Positions 1 through 7,841 of a DNA stretch of 64,000 bases are shown in pieces. Every line of letters begins with the position of its first letter. The first letter of the stretch is position 1. The notes under the pieces are model-generated. The model did no database searches, was not told the origin of the DNA, and worked only from the letters and a program-made list of their open reading frames with translations. Both the position numbers and the translations under genes were made by a program. Source of the DNA: an uncultured Gelidibacter sp. (GTDB lineage Bacteria; Bacteroidota; Bacteroidia; Flavobacteriales; Flavobacteriaceae); assembly GCF_947500795.1 (NCBI RefSeq), contig NZ_CANMTE010000002.1, positions 434,001 to 498,000 of the forward strand, read 5' to 3'.

Positions 1-1
1 A

Positions 2-970
2 GCATTAACAAAGCCTAAATACAGACTCATTATTGAGAATTATTTCAATAAAGTGGCCACAAAAGATAGCTTATCATCTTTAAATACGGCTTTTTCTCAA
101 GAAGGTGCCTACATTCATATTCCTAAAAATAAATTGGTAGCAAAACCAATTCAGATTGTACATTTTTCTACAGGAAATGAAGCAGCATTATTGTTGCAAC
201 CTCGTAACTTGATTGTGGTGGATGAGAATTCACACGTTCAAATTATTGAGCGTCACCAAAGTTTGACTGAAAACCCAGTGTTGACCAATAGTGTCACTGA
301 GATTTACGCAAATAAACGTGCCATTGTGGATTATTATAAAATCCAGAATGACAATGAAAACGCATCGTTAATTGACAGCACTTTCGTCAATCAAAAGCAA
401 GAAAGTGTTGCTTCCGTGCATACGTTTTCTTTTGGAGGTAAACTGACCCGTAATAACCTGAATTTCTATCAAAATGGAGAACGTGTAGATTCTACAATGA
501 AGGGAATTACCATTATCGGTAACAAACAACATGTAGATCACAACACTCTTGTTCACCATATTGAACCAAATTGCGAAAGCCATCAAGACTACAAAGGTAT
601 TTTTGGAGACAGCAGTACCGGTGTATTTAATGGTAAAGTTTTGGTGGATAGAGAAGCACAAAAAACCAATGCATTTCAAGCCAACAATAATATTTTGTTG
701 AGTGATAAAGCGACCATCAACACGAAGCCTCAATTAGAGATTTTTGCTGATGACGTGAAATGTTCTCATGGCTGTACCATCGGACAGTTAGATGAAACTG
801 CTATGTTTTACTTGCGTTCTAGAGGTGTTCCAGAAAAGGAAGCAAAAGCATTATTGATGTTTGCTTTTAGTAACAATGTTATGAGTTCAGTTAAAATCCC
901 AGAAATTAAACAGCGTATCACTAAGATTATCGCGACTAAATTAGGGGTTAATATTGGCTTCGATCTGTAA
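2..970 (+). CDS. sufD: SufD, Fe-S cluster assembly scaffold subunit (5' truncated by window edge)
   Basis: The reading frame is open to the first base of the window, so the N-terminal part lies outside; about 322 of the roughly 435 residues usual for SufD are visible. SufD works with SufB and SufC in the cytoplasmic SufBCD scaffold, which builds Fe-S clusters from sulfur delivered by SufS/SufE. The visible part is the right-handed beta-helix core and the C-terminal region, with the family pattern of conserved His and Cys (VDHNTLVHHIEPNCESHQ, then KCSHGCTIGQLDE). A GTG at 53 is in frame but is internal, because upstream codons continue the conserved sequence. sufS follows on the same strand after 131 bases, and sufE and a DUF59 gene lie further on, as in other flavobacterial suf loci. 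Confidence 0.95.
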   Translation, partial: ALTKPKYRLIIENYFNKVATKDSLSSLNTAFSQEGAYIHIPKNKLVAKPIQIVHFSTGNEAALLLQPRNLIVVDENSHVQIIERHQSLTENPVLTNSVTEIYANKRAIVDYYKIQNDNENASLIDSTFVNQKQESVASVHTFSFGGKLTRNNLNFYQNGERVDSTMKGITIIGNKQHVDHNTLVHHIEPNCESHQDYKGIFGDSSTGVFNGKVLVDREAQKTNAFQANNNILLSDKATINTKPQLEIFADDVKCSHGCTIGQLDETAMFYLRSRGVPEKEAKALLMFAFSNNVMSSVKIPEIKQRITKIIATKLGVNIGFDL

Positions 971-1018
971 TTCCTAAACGCAAGATCCTCTTAAATTAAA
1001 TTTGAATTTATTTTATTT

Positions 1019-1085
1019 GGAGCTATTTCCAGCTTTCGGCAGTCGCTCTCTACGAGGAGCTCCAACAATGCCTCAATCTGGGCTA
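1019..1085 (+). repeat. Candidate decayed flavobacterial intergenic element between sufD and sufS
   Basis: The 5' arm GGAGCTATTTCC and the 3' end TCAATCTGGGCTA flank a variable middle that contains the palindrome GGAGCTCC. This layout resembles a short interspersed element I recall from intergenic regions of many Flavobacteriaceae genomes. Only one copy is in this window, so the call rests on memory of the pattern and not on internal repetition. It lies in a co-directional gap, where it could affect mRNA structure between sufD and sufS. Confidence 0.4.
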
Positions 1086-1101
1086 TGAAAAAATAAAACC
1101 T

Positions 1102-2316
1102 ATGTTCAACGTAGAAACTATAAGAAAAGACTTCCCAATACTTAAAAGACAAGTTAATGGGAAGTCTTTGGTGTATTTTGACAATGCTGCAACCTCACAA
1201 ACCCCACAACAGGTTATTGATGTTATTGTAGATTATTATTCAAATTACAACGCGAATATTCACAGAGGTGTGCATACGTTAAGTCAAGAAGCAACTGACA
1301 AATACGAACAGGCACGCCTTAAGATTCAGAAGCATTTTAATGCAAAGGCGTCTCATGAAATCATCATGACCTCAGGTACTACACACGGCATCAATTTGGT
1401 GGCAAGTGGTTTTACCGCGCTATTGGAAAAAGGCGATGAAATTATTGTTTCGGCTTTAGAACACCATAGCAATATTGTGCCTTGGCAAATGTTGTGCGAG
1501 CGTACTGGCGCAATTTTAAAGGTCATTCCTATGAATGACGAAGGCGAATTGGTCATGTCTGCTTACACGGACTTACTCTCTGACAAAACAAAACTTGTTT
1601 TTGTAAATCATATATCAAACGCCTTAGGAACCATTAATCCTATTGAGTTCATCATCCAAAAAGCACACGCCGTTGGAGCAGCGGTATTGATTGATGGGGC
1701 GCAGGCATGCCCTCATGTGAAACCAGATGTGCAAGCGCTTGATGTCGATTTTTATGTGGCATCAGCTCATAAAATGTGTGGTCCAACAGGGGTTGGGATG
1801 TTGTATGGAAAAGAAGAATGGCTAAATAAACTACCTCCTTATCAAGGCGGTGGGGAGATGATTGCTGAAGTTACATTTGAGAACACTACTTATGCTGACT
1901 TGCCTCACAAATTTGAAGCAGGTACACCAAATATCTGCGGAGGTATCGCTTTCGGAGCAGCAATAGATTATATGAATACTATAGGCTTCGATAAAATTGC
2001 TGCTTACGAGCATGAACTTTTAGACTATGCTACGGCGGAACTTCTAAAAATAGAAGGCTTAAAAATTTATGGGACTGCAAAAGAAAAAACATCAGTAATT
2101 TCTTTCAACTTAGAAGGTATTCATCCATATGATGTGGGCACATTGCTAGATAAAATGGGCATTGCGGTACGTACCGGACATCATTGTGCACAACCTATTA
2201 TGAATTATTTTAAGATTCCTGGAACCATAAGAGCGTCTTTTGCTTTTTACAATACGAAGGAAGAAATTGATGCCTTGGTATCTGCCACTAAAAAAGCCCA
2301 ATTAATGCTTTCATAG
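1102..2316 (+). CDS. sufS: SufS, group II cysteine desulfurase
   Basis: PLP enzyme that removes sulfur from L-cysteine, giving alanine and an enzyme persulfide that is passed to SufE and the SufBCD scaffold. At 404 residues it has the normal SufS length. The PLP lysine is K224 in SAHKMCGPTG, and the persulfide cysteine is C362 in RTGHHCAQP, the short-loop form that marks group II enzymes. HHSN (about 121-124) and DGAQ (198-201) are cofactor-pocket motifs. The start MFNVETIRKDFP is the conserved N-terminus. It is co-directional with sufD; its partner sufE is 2.5 kb downstream, separated by three non-suf genes. Confidence 0.97.
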   Translation: MFNVETIRKDFPILKRQVNGKSLVYFDNAATSQTPQQVIDVIVDYYSNYNANIHRGVHTLSQEATDKYEQARLKIQKHFNAKASHEIIMTSGTTHGINLVASGFTALLEKGDEIIVSALEHHSNIVPWQMLCERTGAILKVIPMNDEGELVMSAYTDLLSDKTKLVFVNHISNALGTINPIEFIIQKAHAVGAAVLIDGAQACPHVKPDVQALDVDFYVASAHKMCGPTGVGMLYGKEEWLNKLPPYQGGGEMIAEVTFENTTYADLPHKFEAGTPNICGGIAFGAAIDYMNTIGFDKIAAYEHELLDYATAELLKIEGLKIYGTAKEKTSVISFNLEGIHPYDVGTLLDKMGIAVRTGHHCAQPIMNYFKIPGTIRASFAFYNTKEEIDALVSATKKAQLMLS

Positions 2317-2355
2317 ATGGTCTTCAACGTTATAAAACTCAGTAAACTATAGTAG

Positions 2356-2382
2356 AAAAACATCCGAAAGGGTGTTTTTTTT
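2356..2382 (+). terminator. Rho-independent terminator after sufS
   Basis: Stem ACATCC/GGGTGT (one wobble pair), tetraloop GAAA, then an eight-T run. It closes the sufBCDS transcript before the metalloprotease gene. Confidence 0.8.
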
Positions 2383-2451
2383 ATGCCAAATTGCGAATAA
2401 ATTGCAATTTGCATTTCATCGAAAAATCATTAAAAAAGTTATCAATTTAGC

Positions 2452-2480
2452 TTGTTTTTTATTTCAATACTCTACTTTAG
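2452..2480 (+). promoter_or_regulatory. Probable sigma-A promoter of the M43 peptidase gene
   Basis: TTG at 2452-2454 and TACTTTAG at 2473-2480, with an 18-base spacer, match the Bacteroidota consensus TTG-N17-23-TAnnTTTG with one mismatch in the -7 box. The start codon is 30 bases downstream. It follows a terminator, so a new promoter is expected here. Confidence 0.5.
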
Positions 2481-2510
2481 GGAAAATTTTAACTTAAAAC
2501 ATAGATTTAT

Positions 2511-3554
2511 ATGAAAAAAATTTTCCTAGGAATGGCAGCTTTAGCACTCGTTTTCACATCTTGTGATAAAAACGAAGAAGCGATCAATCAAGAGCAAGTA
2601 AGTGTTGATATGAGTGACTTTAACTTGTATACAGATCTTGCTGACACAGGAGAGGCTAGACCTTCATCAGATGCGGCGTTAAAGAATTGTTTTTCCATGG
2701 CTAACCTGAACAGGTTATTGGATGAAAACCCGGGGCTATACAAAAAAATGTATGACGTAGAGTATCATACAAGAAAAAGTCAAGTAGGAAAAGGTAAGCC
2801 AGGCGGCGGAGGCGGAGAAGACCCGACACCACCATCAGATAACTTAGGGGTAATAACTATTCCGGTTTATGTACATGTGGTGTACAGCAATTCTCAGGAA
2901 AATATCTCTGATCAGCAAATTGCTTCACAAATGGCAGTTTTAAATAAGGATTTCAGAAAAACAAACTCTGATCTAAATACTATTCCAGCAGAATTTGCTG
3001 GCCTTGCAGCTGATACTGAAGTGCAGTTTACACTTGTTAACACATTCAGACACGCTAATTCAAAAACCTCATGGGGAACTAATGACCAAGTGAAAAGTGT
3101 TTATCCACCAGTATCTCCAGAAACTCATTTAAACATTTGGGTTTGTAACATTGGCGGTGGTATTTTAGGTTACGCACAGTTTCCTGGAGGTCCACTTGCT
3201 ACAGACGGTGTTGTAGTAGGGCCTAACTATTTTGGAACTACAGGCTATGTGTCTTCTCCATTTGATAAAGGAAGAACATTAACACATGAGGTTGGACATT
3301 ATTTAAACTTACGTCACATTTGGGGTGATGGAAGATGTAATCAAGATGATTATGTTGCTGATACGCCAACTTCTGATGGCCCAAATTATGGTTGTCCATC
3401 TTACCCAACAGTTAACTGTAGATCTACGGACATGACTATGAACTATATGGATTATACTAATGACGCTTGTATGAGCATGTTTAGTTTAGGTCAGAAATCA
3501 AGAATGCGTACCATCTTTGCTTCAGGAGGTCCTAGAGCTGCTATGGCAAACTAA
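2511..3554 (+). CDS. M43 (pappalysin-like) zinc metalloprotease lipoprotein
   Basis: Predicted exported metalloprotease. The lipoprotein signal MKKIFLGMAALALVFTSC has its lipobox cysteine at 18. A Pro/Gly-rich linker (about 93-110) precedes the catalytic domain. The metzincin motif is HEVGHYLNLRH (H259, E260, H263, H269) and the Met-turn is MNYMDY. These are hallmarks of peptidase family M43B, whose members cleave proteins or peptides outside the cytoplasm. There is no C-terminal Por or type IX sorting domain, which fits anchoring by lipid. The residues after the cysteine (DKNEE) partly resemble a Bacteroidota surface-export signal. It has its own promoter and terminator and so is a guest inside the suf locus. 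Substrate unknown. Confidence 0.9.
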   Translation: MKKIFLGMAALALVFTSCDKNEEAINQEQVSVDMSDFNLYTDLADTGEARPSSDAALKNCFSMANLNRLLDENPGLYKKMYDVEYHTRKSQVGKGKPGGGGGEDPTPPSDNLGVITIPVYVHVVYSNSQENISDQQIASQMAVLNKDFRKTNSDLNTIPAEFAGLAADTEVQFTLVNTFRHANSKTSWGTNDQVKSVYPPVSPETHLNIWVCNIGGGILGYAQFPGGPLATDGVVVGPNYFGTTGYVSSPFDKGRTLTHEVGHYLNLRHIWGDGRCNQDDYVADTPTSDGPNYGCPSYPTVNCRSTDMTMNYMDYTNDACMSMFSLGQKSRMRTIFASGGPRAAMAN

Positions 3555-3573
3555 AAACACATAAATATGAAAC

Positions 3574-3600
3574 AAAATGCCTCTTTATGAGGCATTTTTT
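3574..3600 (+). terminator. Rho-independent terminator after the M43 peptidase
   Basis: Ten-base stem AAAATGCCTC/GAGGCATTTT, five-base loop and a T-tract, 20 bases after the stop codon. The upstream A run makes it potentially bidirectional. Confidence 0.9.
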
Positions 3601-3619
3601 GTTGACAAATTTAAATGCC

Positions 3620-3640
3620 GATAAGGCGAAAATCCTTATC
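3620..3640. repeat. Inverted repeat upstream of the META-domain lipoprotein gene
   Basis: GATAAGG, seven-base spacer, CCTTATC: a perfect 7-bp inverted repeat with no T-tract, 40 bases before the start codon at 3680. Without a T run it is not a standard terminator; it could be an operator or an mRNA leader hairpin. Confidence 0.4.
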
Positions 3641-3679
3641 TTAAATTAAGACCTTTGTCTATGGAAAAGGTTTTAAAAT

Positions 3680-4330
3680 ATGAAAGTGAGATTAGCGTCT
3701 GTAGTATTAGTGTTTAGTTTTTTGTGGTTTACTTCGTGCCAATTACTATCCTCAGAAAAAATTATATATGTTAAGAATGCTTCTGTGGCGTGTGCCGATG
3801 ATGCATCGCAAAAATGTCTTCAAATAAAAACATCTGAAGATGCGCCGTGGACAAATTTTTCTGGCACCATTGATGGTTTTGATTATGAGGAAGGGAATTT
3901 TTATAAATTAAAAGTCTCAGTTAGTTCGGCCGAAAACACTTCTGCGGAAGCGCCACAACCGTCCTACACATTAGTGCGCATAGAAGAACAAACCAAGACC
4001 CCATTAACCTTAGATAACGGCTTTTGGATTGTGGTGGACATATTGGATCAAACACGATTGCCGAGAAATCCAGTGTTTAGTATTTCGGAAAATCAGATAA
4101 AAGGGAATACAAGTTGCAATAAGTTCTTAGGCTCTTTGGAATTAGATGCTAAAAAATTTAAAACCAGCATTGCCAAAACGACGGATATGGGGTGCAAAAC
4201 AAATGAGGTCGAGTACTTATTTGTTGAGAACCTGCCTCATGTAAAGCGCTACAAAATTAAGGGCGACAGTTTGTTGCTAATGGATAAGCACAATAAAAAA
4301 ATAATGGCATGCGTTTATGCACATGACTAA
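3680..4330 (+). CDS. DUF4377 and META domain lipoprotein
   Basis: 216-residue lipoprotein with signal MKVRLASVVLVFSFLWFTSC (lipobox cysteine 20). Residues about 28-105 (IIYVKNASVACADD...CLQIK...DGFDYEEGNFYKLKV) fit DUF4377. Residues about 115-212 fit a META/HslJ-like domain, including the typical GNTSCNKFLGSLELD stretch and the later DMGCKTNE. META domains occur in periplasmic or outer-membrane stress proteins such as HslJ; no enzymatic function is established. A second small lipoprotein gene follows after 25 bases, so the two are probably co-transcribed. Confidence 0.8.
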   Translation: MKVRLASVVLVFSFLWFTSCQLLSSEKIIYVKNASVACADDASQKCLQIKTSEDAPWTNFSGTIDGFDYEEGNFYKLKVSVSSAENTSAEAPQPSYTLVRIEEQTKTPLTLDNGFWIVVDILDQTRLPRNPVFSISENQIKGNTSCNKFLGSLELDAKKFKTSIAKTTDMGCKTNEVEYLFVENLPHVKRYKIKGDSLLLMDKHNKKIMACVYAHD

Positions 4331-4355
4331 TTCCTAACATCTTAAACTATAATTT

Positions 4356-4814
4356 ATGAAAATCATAATAAGCATTTTTACATTAATCTTATTCTCTAAC
4401 CAATGCGGTCAGAACAACGAATCGAAAGTTGAAGACGCACAAGTTGGGCAAAATCAGGAGGAATTGACCATTACATATGAAGCGCAAACGAGAGGTTTTT
4501 ACGAAAAAGTATGGGCAGATCAGACAGGAATATTCTTTGCTGATAACCGCGAATTAAACAATGTAAAAACTGCTCAAATTTCTAAGGCCGTTTGGGAAGA
4601 ACTGATGGCTCTTAAAAATGCTATCAATCTTGATGCCTTGCCAAATTTGAAAGCGCCTTCTGAAAAACGATTTTCGGATGGAGCGCCAATTGGTAGTTTA
4701 ATTATCAAAACAAAGCAGGCTGAAGTTGAAAGTAGCGAATTTGATCACGGAAATCCGCCACAAGAGATCAAGGCATTGGTAAATAAGTTATTAAGCATCA
4801 AGGAAAAGCTCTGA
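4356..4814 (+). CDS. Small lipoprotein, function unknown
   Basis: 152 residues. The N-terminus MKIIISIFTLILFSNQC is a short signal peptide with a plausible lipobox (SNQC, cysteine 17), followed by a charged linker and a domain of about 110 residues (LTITYEAQTRGFYEKVWADQTGIFFADN...). I do not recognise a named family. It lies 25 bases after the META lipoprotein and 40 bases before sufE, all on one strand. It may be co-transcribed with the META gene; sufE has its own candidate -7 box. Confidence 0.75.
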   Translation: MKIIISIFTLILFSNQCGQNNESKVEDAQVGQNQEELTITYEAQTRGFYEKVWADQTGIFFADNRELNNVKTAQISKAVWEELMALKNAINLDALPNLKAPSEKRFSDGAPIGSLIIKTKQAEVESSEFDHGNPPQEIKALVNKLLSIKEKL

Positions 4815-4832
4815 AAAACAATAGATAAATTG

Positions 4833-4840
4833 TAACTTTG
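4833..4840 (+). promoter_or_regulatory. Candidate -7 element of the sufE promoter
   Basis: TAACTTTG matches the Bacteroidota -7 consensus TAnnTTTG. A CTG (one off TTG) lies 19 bases upstream at 4811-4813. The start codon at 4855 is 14 bases downstream. It would let sufE and the DUF59 gene be expressed independently of the lipoprotein genes. Confidence 0.4.
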
Positions 4841-4854
4841 TAGAAAATTTTAGA

Positions 4855-5277
4855 ATGACTATAAAAGCCATACAAGAAGACCTGATAGACGAGTTTTCAA
4901 TGTTTGAAGATTGGGAGGAACGCTACCAATATATGATAGATCTTGGTAAAACCTTGCCGTTGATTGATGAGCAATACAAAACGCAGGACAACATTATAAA
5001 AGGATGCCAAAGTAAAGTTTGGGTCCATGCTGAAATGAAAGATGATAAAGTTGTGTTTACTGCAGATAGTGACGCTATTATCACCAAGGGAATCATCGCT
5101 ATTTTAATTCGCGTTTTTTCTAATCAAGAACCTAAAGATATTATTGCAGCTGATACTGACTTTATTGATGCTATCGGTCTTAAAGAACATTTGTCGCCAA
5201 CACGTGCCAACGGATTGGTGAGTATGATCAAGCAATTAAAAATGTATGCTATTGCATACCAAACCCAATTAAATTGA
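4855..5277 (+). CDS. sufE: SufE, sulfur acceptor for SufS
   Basis: 140-residue cytoplasmic protein that accepts the persulfide sulfur from SufS and carries it to the SufBCD scaffold. The acceptor cysteine is C51 in the conserved IIKGCQSKVWVHAE motif, the same position as in the E. coli protein. The start MTIKAIQEDLIDEF gives the normal N-terminal helix. It is separated from sufS by a protease gene and two lipoprotein genes, but the order sufS...sufE-DUF59 is kept. Confidence 0.95.
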   Translation: MTIKAIQEDLIDEFSMFEDWEERYQYMIDLGKTLPLIDEQYKTQDNIIKGCQSKVWVHAEMKDDKVVFTADSDAIITKGIIAILIRVFSNQEPKDIIAADTDFIDAIGLKEHLSPTRANGLVSMIKQLKMYAIAYQTQLN

Positions 5278-5313
5278 GCTAAGAAGCTTTAAGATTTAGA
5301 TGTTTTTACACCC

Positions 5314-5345
5314 CTAAACTCTTAAACTCGTTAACTCCTAAACTT
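5314..5345 (+). repeat. Four-copy 8-bp tandem repeat between sufE and the DUF59 gene
   Basis: Four consecutive octamers, CTAAACTC, TTAAACTC, GTTAACTC and CTAAACTT, share the core TAAACTC. The array ends eight bases before the start codon at 5354 and lies within the transcribed spacer. Confidence 0.7.
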
Positions 5346-5353
5346 TAAAAAAA

Positions 5354-5677
5354 ATGAGTGATACAATAGATGTTACCGCCTTAGGCGAAAAAATAGTAAG
5401 AGTTTTAAAAACAATTTACGATCCAGAAATTCCAGTAGATATTTATGAACTTGGATTGATTTACGATGTGTATGTCAATGAAGATATGGATGTGAAAATT
5501 CTGATGACTTTAACCACTCCAAACTGTCCTGTTGCAGAGACCTTGCCTTTGGAAGTTGAAGAAAAAGTGAAATCCTTAAACGAAGTAAAATCTGCTATTG
5601 TTGAAATTACTTTCGATCCGCCTTGGACGCAAGAACTGATGAGCGAAGAAGCACGCTTAGAATTGGGCATGCTTTAG
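5354..5677 (+). CDS. SufT-like DUF59 (MIP18 family) Fe-S assembly protein
   Basis: 107-residue cytoplasmic DUF59 protein. Family features: VLKTIYDPEIPVDIYELGLIYD (about 17-38), the conserved cysteine in LTTPNCPV (C58), and the C-terminal FDPPWTQELMSEEARLELGML. Family members act in Fe-S cluster maturation or carriage (SufT, and MIP18/CIAO2 in eukaryotes), and Bacteroidota suf loci usually end with this gene. It starts 76 bases after sufE across an octamer repeat and is probably co-transcribed. Confidence 0.92.
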   Translation: MSDTIDVTALGEKIVRVLKTIYDPEIPVDIYELGLIYDVYVNEDMDVKILMTLTTPNCPVAETLPLEVEEKVKSLNEVKSAIVEITFDPPWTQELMSEEARLELGML

Positions 5678-5755
5678 TTTAGTCTAGTTTAGTCTGCAGA
5701 CTGCAGTATTCAGTTTGCAGTTTTCAGTTGATAGTATTTAGTCGATAGCTTTCAA
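5676..5755 (+). repeat. CAGT-rich degenerate intergenic repeat after the DUF59 gene
   Basis: The region starts with a tandem TAGTTTAGTC doublet and runs into irregular units such as TGCAGACTGCAG, TATTCAGTT, TGCAGTT and TTCAGTTGATAG. The TTCAGT/GCAGT vocabulary recurs at 57415-57500 and 60592-60642, always between genes. CTGCAGACTGCAG is also a short palindrome. No coding potential was seen. Confidence 0.7.
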
Positions 5756-5868
5756 CTTTTTGATATGGAATTTGATGGTCACAATTGAGAGTTTCAAAAA
5801 CGTTCTTAGTTGCCCATTAGCCTAATTAAGAAATTTATCAGCCACCGTTTAAACCTTGATACCCAACA

Positions 5869-7704
5869 ATGCCAAGACACAATCCTAAATCATTAAAAGA
5901 TAAAGACAAAACAAGTTTAAAGAAGTCTTTTAGTGCCTTGGTGTTCATTCCGCGTTTCTTTAAGGAGATTTGGGCAACCAATAAAAAATTATTTCTTTTA
6001 TCTGCGTTTTGCCGACTTATTGGAGCGCTCTTGCCTGTCATCATTTTATGGGTTGGAAAGCTTATCATTGATGAGATCATTCTTCAGACCAAAATTGATA
6101 CGTCTGATTTAACCCAACTTTGGACCTATGTAGCAATTGAATTCGGACTCATAGTGCTTTCGGATTTGATGAGTCGTGCCATTTCTCTAACAGATGGGCT
6201 ACTGGGCGATGCCTATTCAATTGATTCATCTGTCACCATCATCAAAAAAACCAATCAAATAGACATCAGTCTCTTGGAAGATTCTGAATTCTATGATAAA
6301 TTGGAACGTGCCAGAATGCAAACCGCAGGCCGTGTCGGGTTATTATCGAACGCGCTTGGGGAAGTGCAAAGTCTGATTTCCATTATAACGCTTATCGCAG
6401 GTTTAATTTATTTTGAACCCTATCTGATTATTTTGTTGGTGTTGAGCATTATTCCCTCTTTCATCAACGAAATTTGGTTCAGTCAGGAGCAATATTCTTT
6501 GGCAAGAGGTTGGACTGCGGAACGTCGCGAACTCGATTATCTCCGATTTATCGGTGCCAACAACGTAACGGCTAAAGAAATTAAACTTTTTGGGTTGACT
6601 GATTTTATCGTAGATCGGTTTAAAAACCTATCCGAAGAATATTTTCAACTGAATAAAAAACTAGCGATCAAACGCTCCGCTCTAGGATTTGTCTTCAACG
6701 TTTTAGGTACAATTAGCTATTATGGTGCCTATATTTTTATCATTTATCGCGTTATTTCTGGTGTGATCACACTTGGGGAATTGACTTTCTTATCCGGATC
6801 CTTCAATCGATTGACGCGTAATCTTCAGGATTTCTTTTCAAAATTCACAAGAATTACTGAAAGTGCGCTGTATTTGAAAGACTACTTCGAATTTATCGAT
6901 ATTTCCATCGAACCAAAACATAGTGAAGATCAACCGTTGCCTAAAAAGATACAGACAGGTTTCGAATTTAGGAACGTTCGTTTCTCGTATCCTGATTCTG
7001 AGCATGAAATTTTAAAAGGGGTCAGTTTTAAAATTGCAGTGGGAGAAAAAATGGCGTTTGTAGGTCAAAATGGTGCCGGTAAAACAACGCTTACCAAGCT
7101 TATGTTGCGTTTTTATGAGCCCACTTCTGGTGAGATATTGTTGGATGGCATCAATATTAACCGCTATAAAAGAGACGAATATCAGGAGTTTTTTGGGGTG
7201 ATTTTTCAAGACTTTTTCCGCTATGAATTTACGGTTAGAGAGAATATTGCCATTGGTGATATTTCAGAATTGGACAATCAAGAGAAAATTGAAAATGCAG
7301 CTCGATTAAGTTTGGCCGATGAGGTGATTGCAGGCTTTAAAAAAGGTTATGACCAACAACTTGGGAAACGTTTTTATAAAGGTCAGGAACTTTCTGGTGG
7401 GCAATGGCAAAAAGTAGCGTTGGCAAGAGCTTATATGAAAGATGCTGAGGTCATGATTTTAGATGAGCCTACATCAGCATTAGATGCCAAAGCGGAGAGT
7501 GATGTTTTTAAACGGTTTATTGGCTTAACGCAAGGTAAAACGAGCATTATTATCTCCCATAGGTTTAGCACCGTAAGACAAGCTGATAGAATTTTGGTGT
7601 TGGAAGAAGGCAAGGTTTTAGAAATAGGCACTCACTTAGAATTGATGGGAAATGACGCCTTGTATGCGCAATTGTTTCAGTTGCAAGCGGAAGGCTATCA
7701 ATAG
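5869..7704 (+). CDS. ABC transporter, fused permease and ATPase (exporter type)
   Basis: 611-residue half-transporter expected to act as a dimer in the inner membrane. The hydrophobic permease region spans about 40-310, with clear segments at 42-66, 88-103, 167-199 and 272-300. The nucleotide-binding domain has Walker A GQNGAGKT (399-406), Q-loop FQD (446-448), signature LSGGQ (508-512), Walker B VMILDE (528-533) and the H-loop histidine in IISHR (H564). All catalytic elements are intact. The substrate cannot be told from sequence; relatives export lipids, peptides or drugs. No adjacent partner half-transporter is present, suggesting a homodimer. Confidence 0.92.
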   Translation: MPRHNPKSLKDKDKTSLKKSFSALVFIPRFFKEIWATNKKLFLLSAFCRLIGALLPVIILWVGKLIIDEIILQTKIDTSDLTQLWTYVAIEFGLIVLSDLMSRAISLTDGLLGDAYSIDSSVTIIKKTNQIDISLLEDSEFYDKLERARMQTAGRVGLLSNALGEVQSLISIITLIAGLIYFEPYLIILLVLSIIPSFINEIWFSQEQYSLARGWTAERRELDYLRFIGANNVTAKEIKLFGLTDFIVDRFKNLSEEYFQLNKKLAIKRSALGFVFNVLGTISYYGAYIFIIYRVISGVITLGELTFLSGSFNRLTRNLQDFFSKFTRITESALYLKDYFEFIDISIEPKHSEDQPLPKKIQTGFEFRNVRFSYPDSEHEILKGVSFKIAVGEKMAFVGQNGAGKTTLTKLMLRFYEPTSGEILLDGININRYKRDEYQEFFGVIFQDFFRYEFTVRENIAIGDISELDNQEKIENAARLSLADEVIAGFKKGYDQQLGKRFYKGQELSGGQWQKVALARAYMKDAEVMILDEPTSALDAKAESDVFKRFIGLTQGKTSIIISHRFSTVRQADRILVLEEGKVLEIGTHLELMGNDALYAQLFQLQAEGYQ

Positions 7705-7841
7705 TAAGGTGATTCTCCACACGACATTATAAATCAAAAAATCATAAAAATTCGGAAGGCGTTGACGCGATGCGTTATCCTATCAGTGCACCAAGTAGTT
7801 TCAAAATAGAAAGGGATTAATAAATAGCTTATTTTTGTAAT

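Noticed and set aside
7741-7795. Hairpin or terminator after the ABC transporter
   Set aside because: The best inverted match is ACGC/GCGT, four base pairs, with no T-tract.
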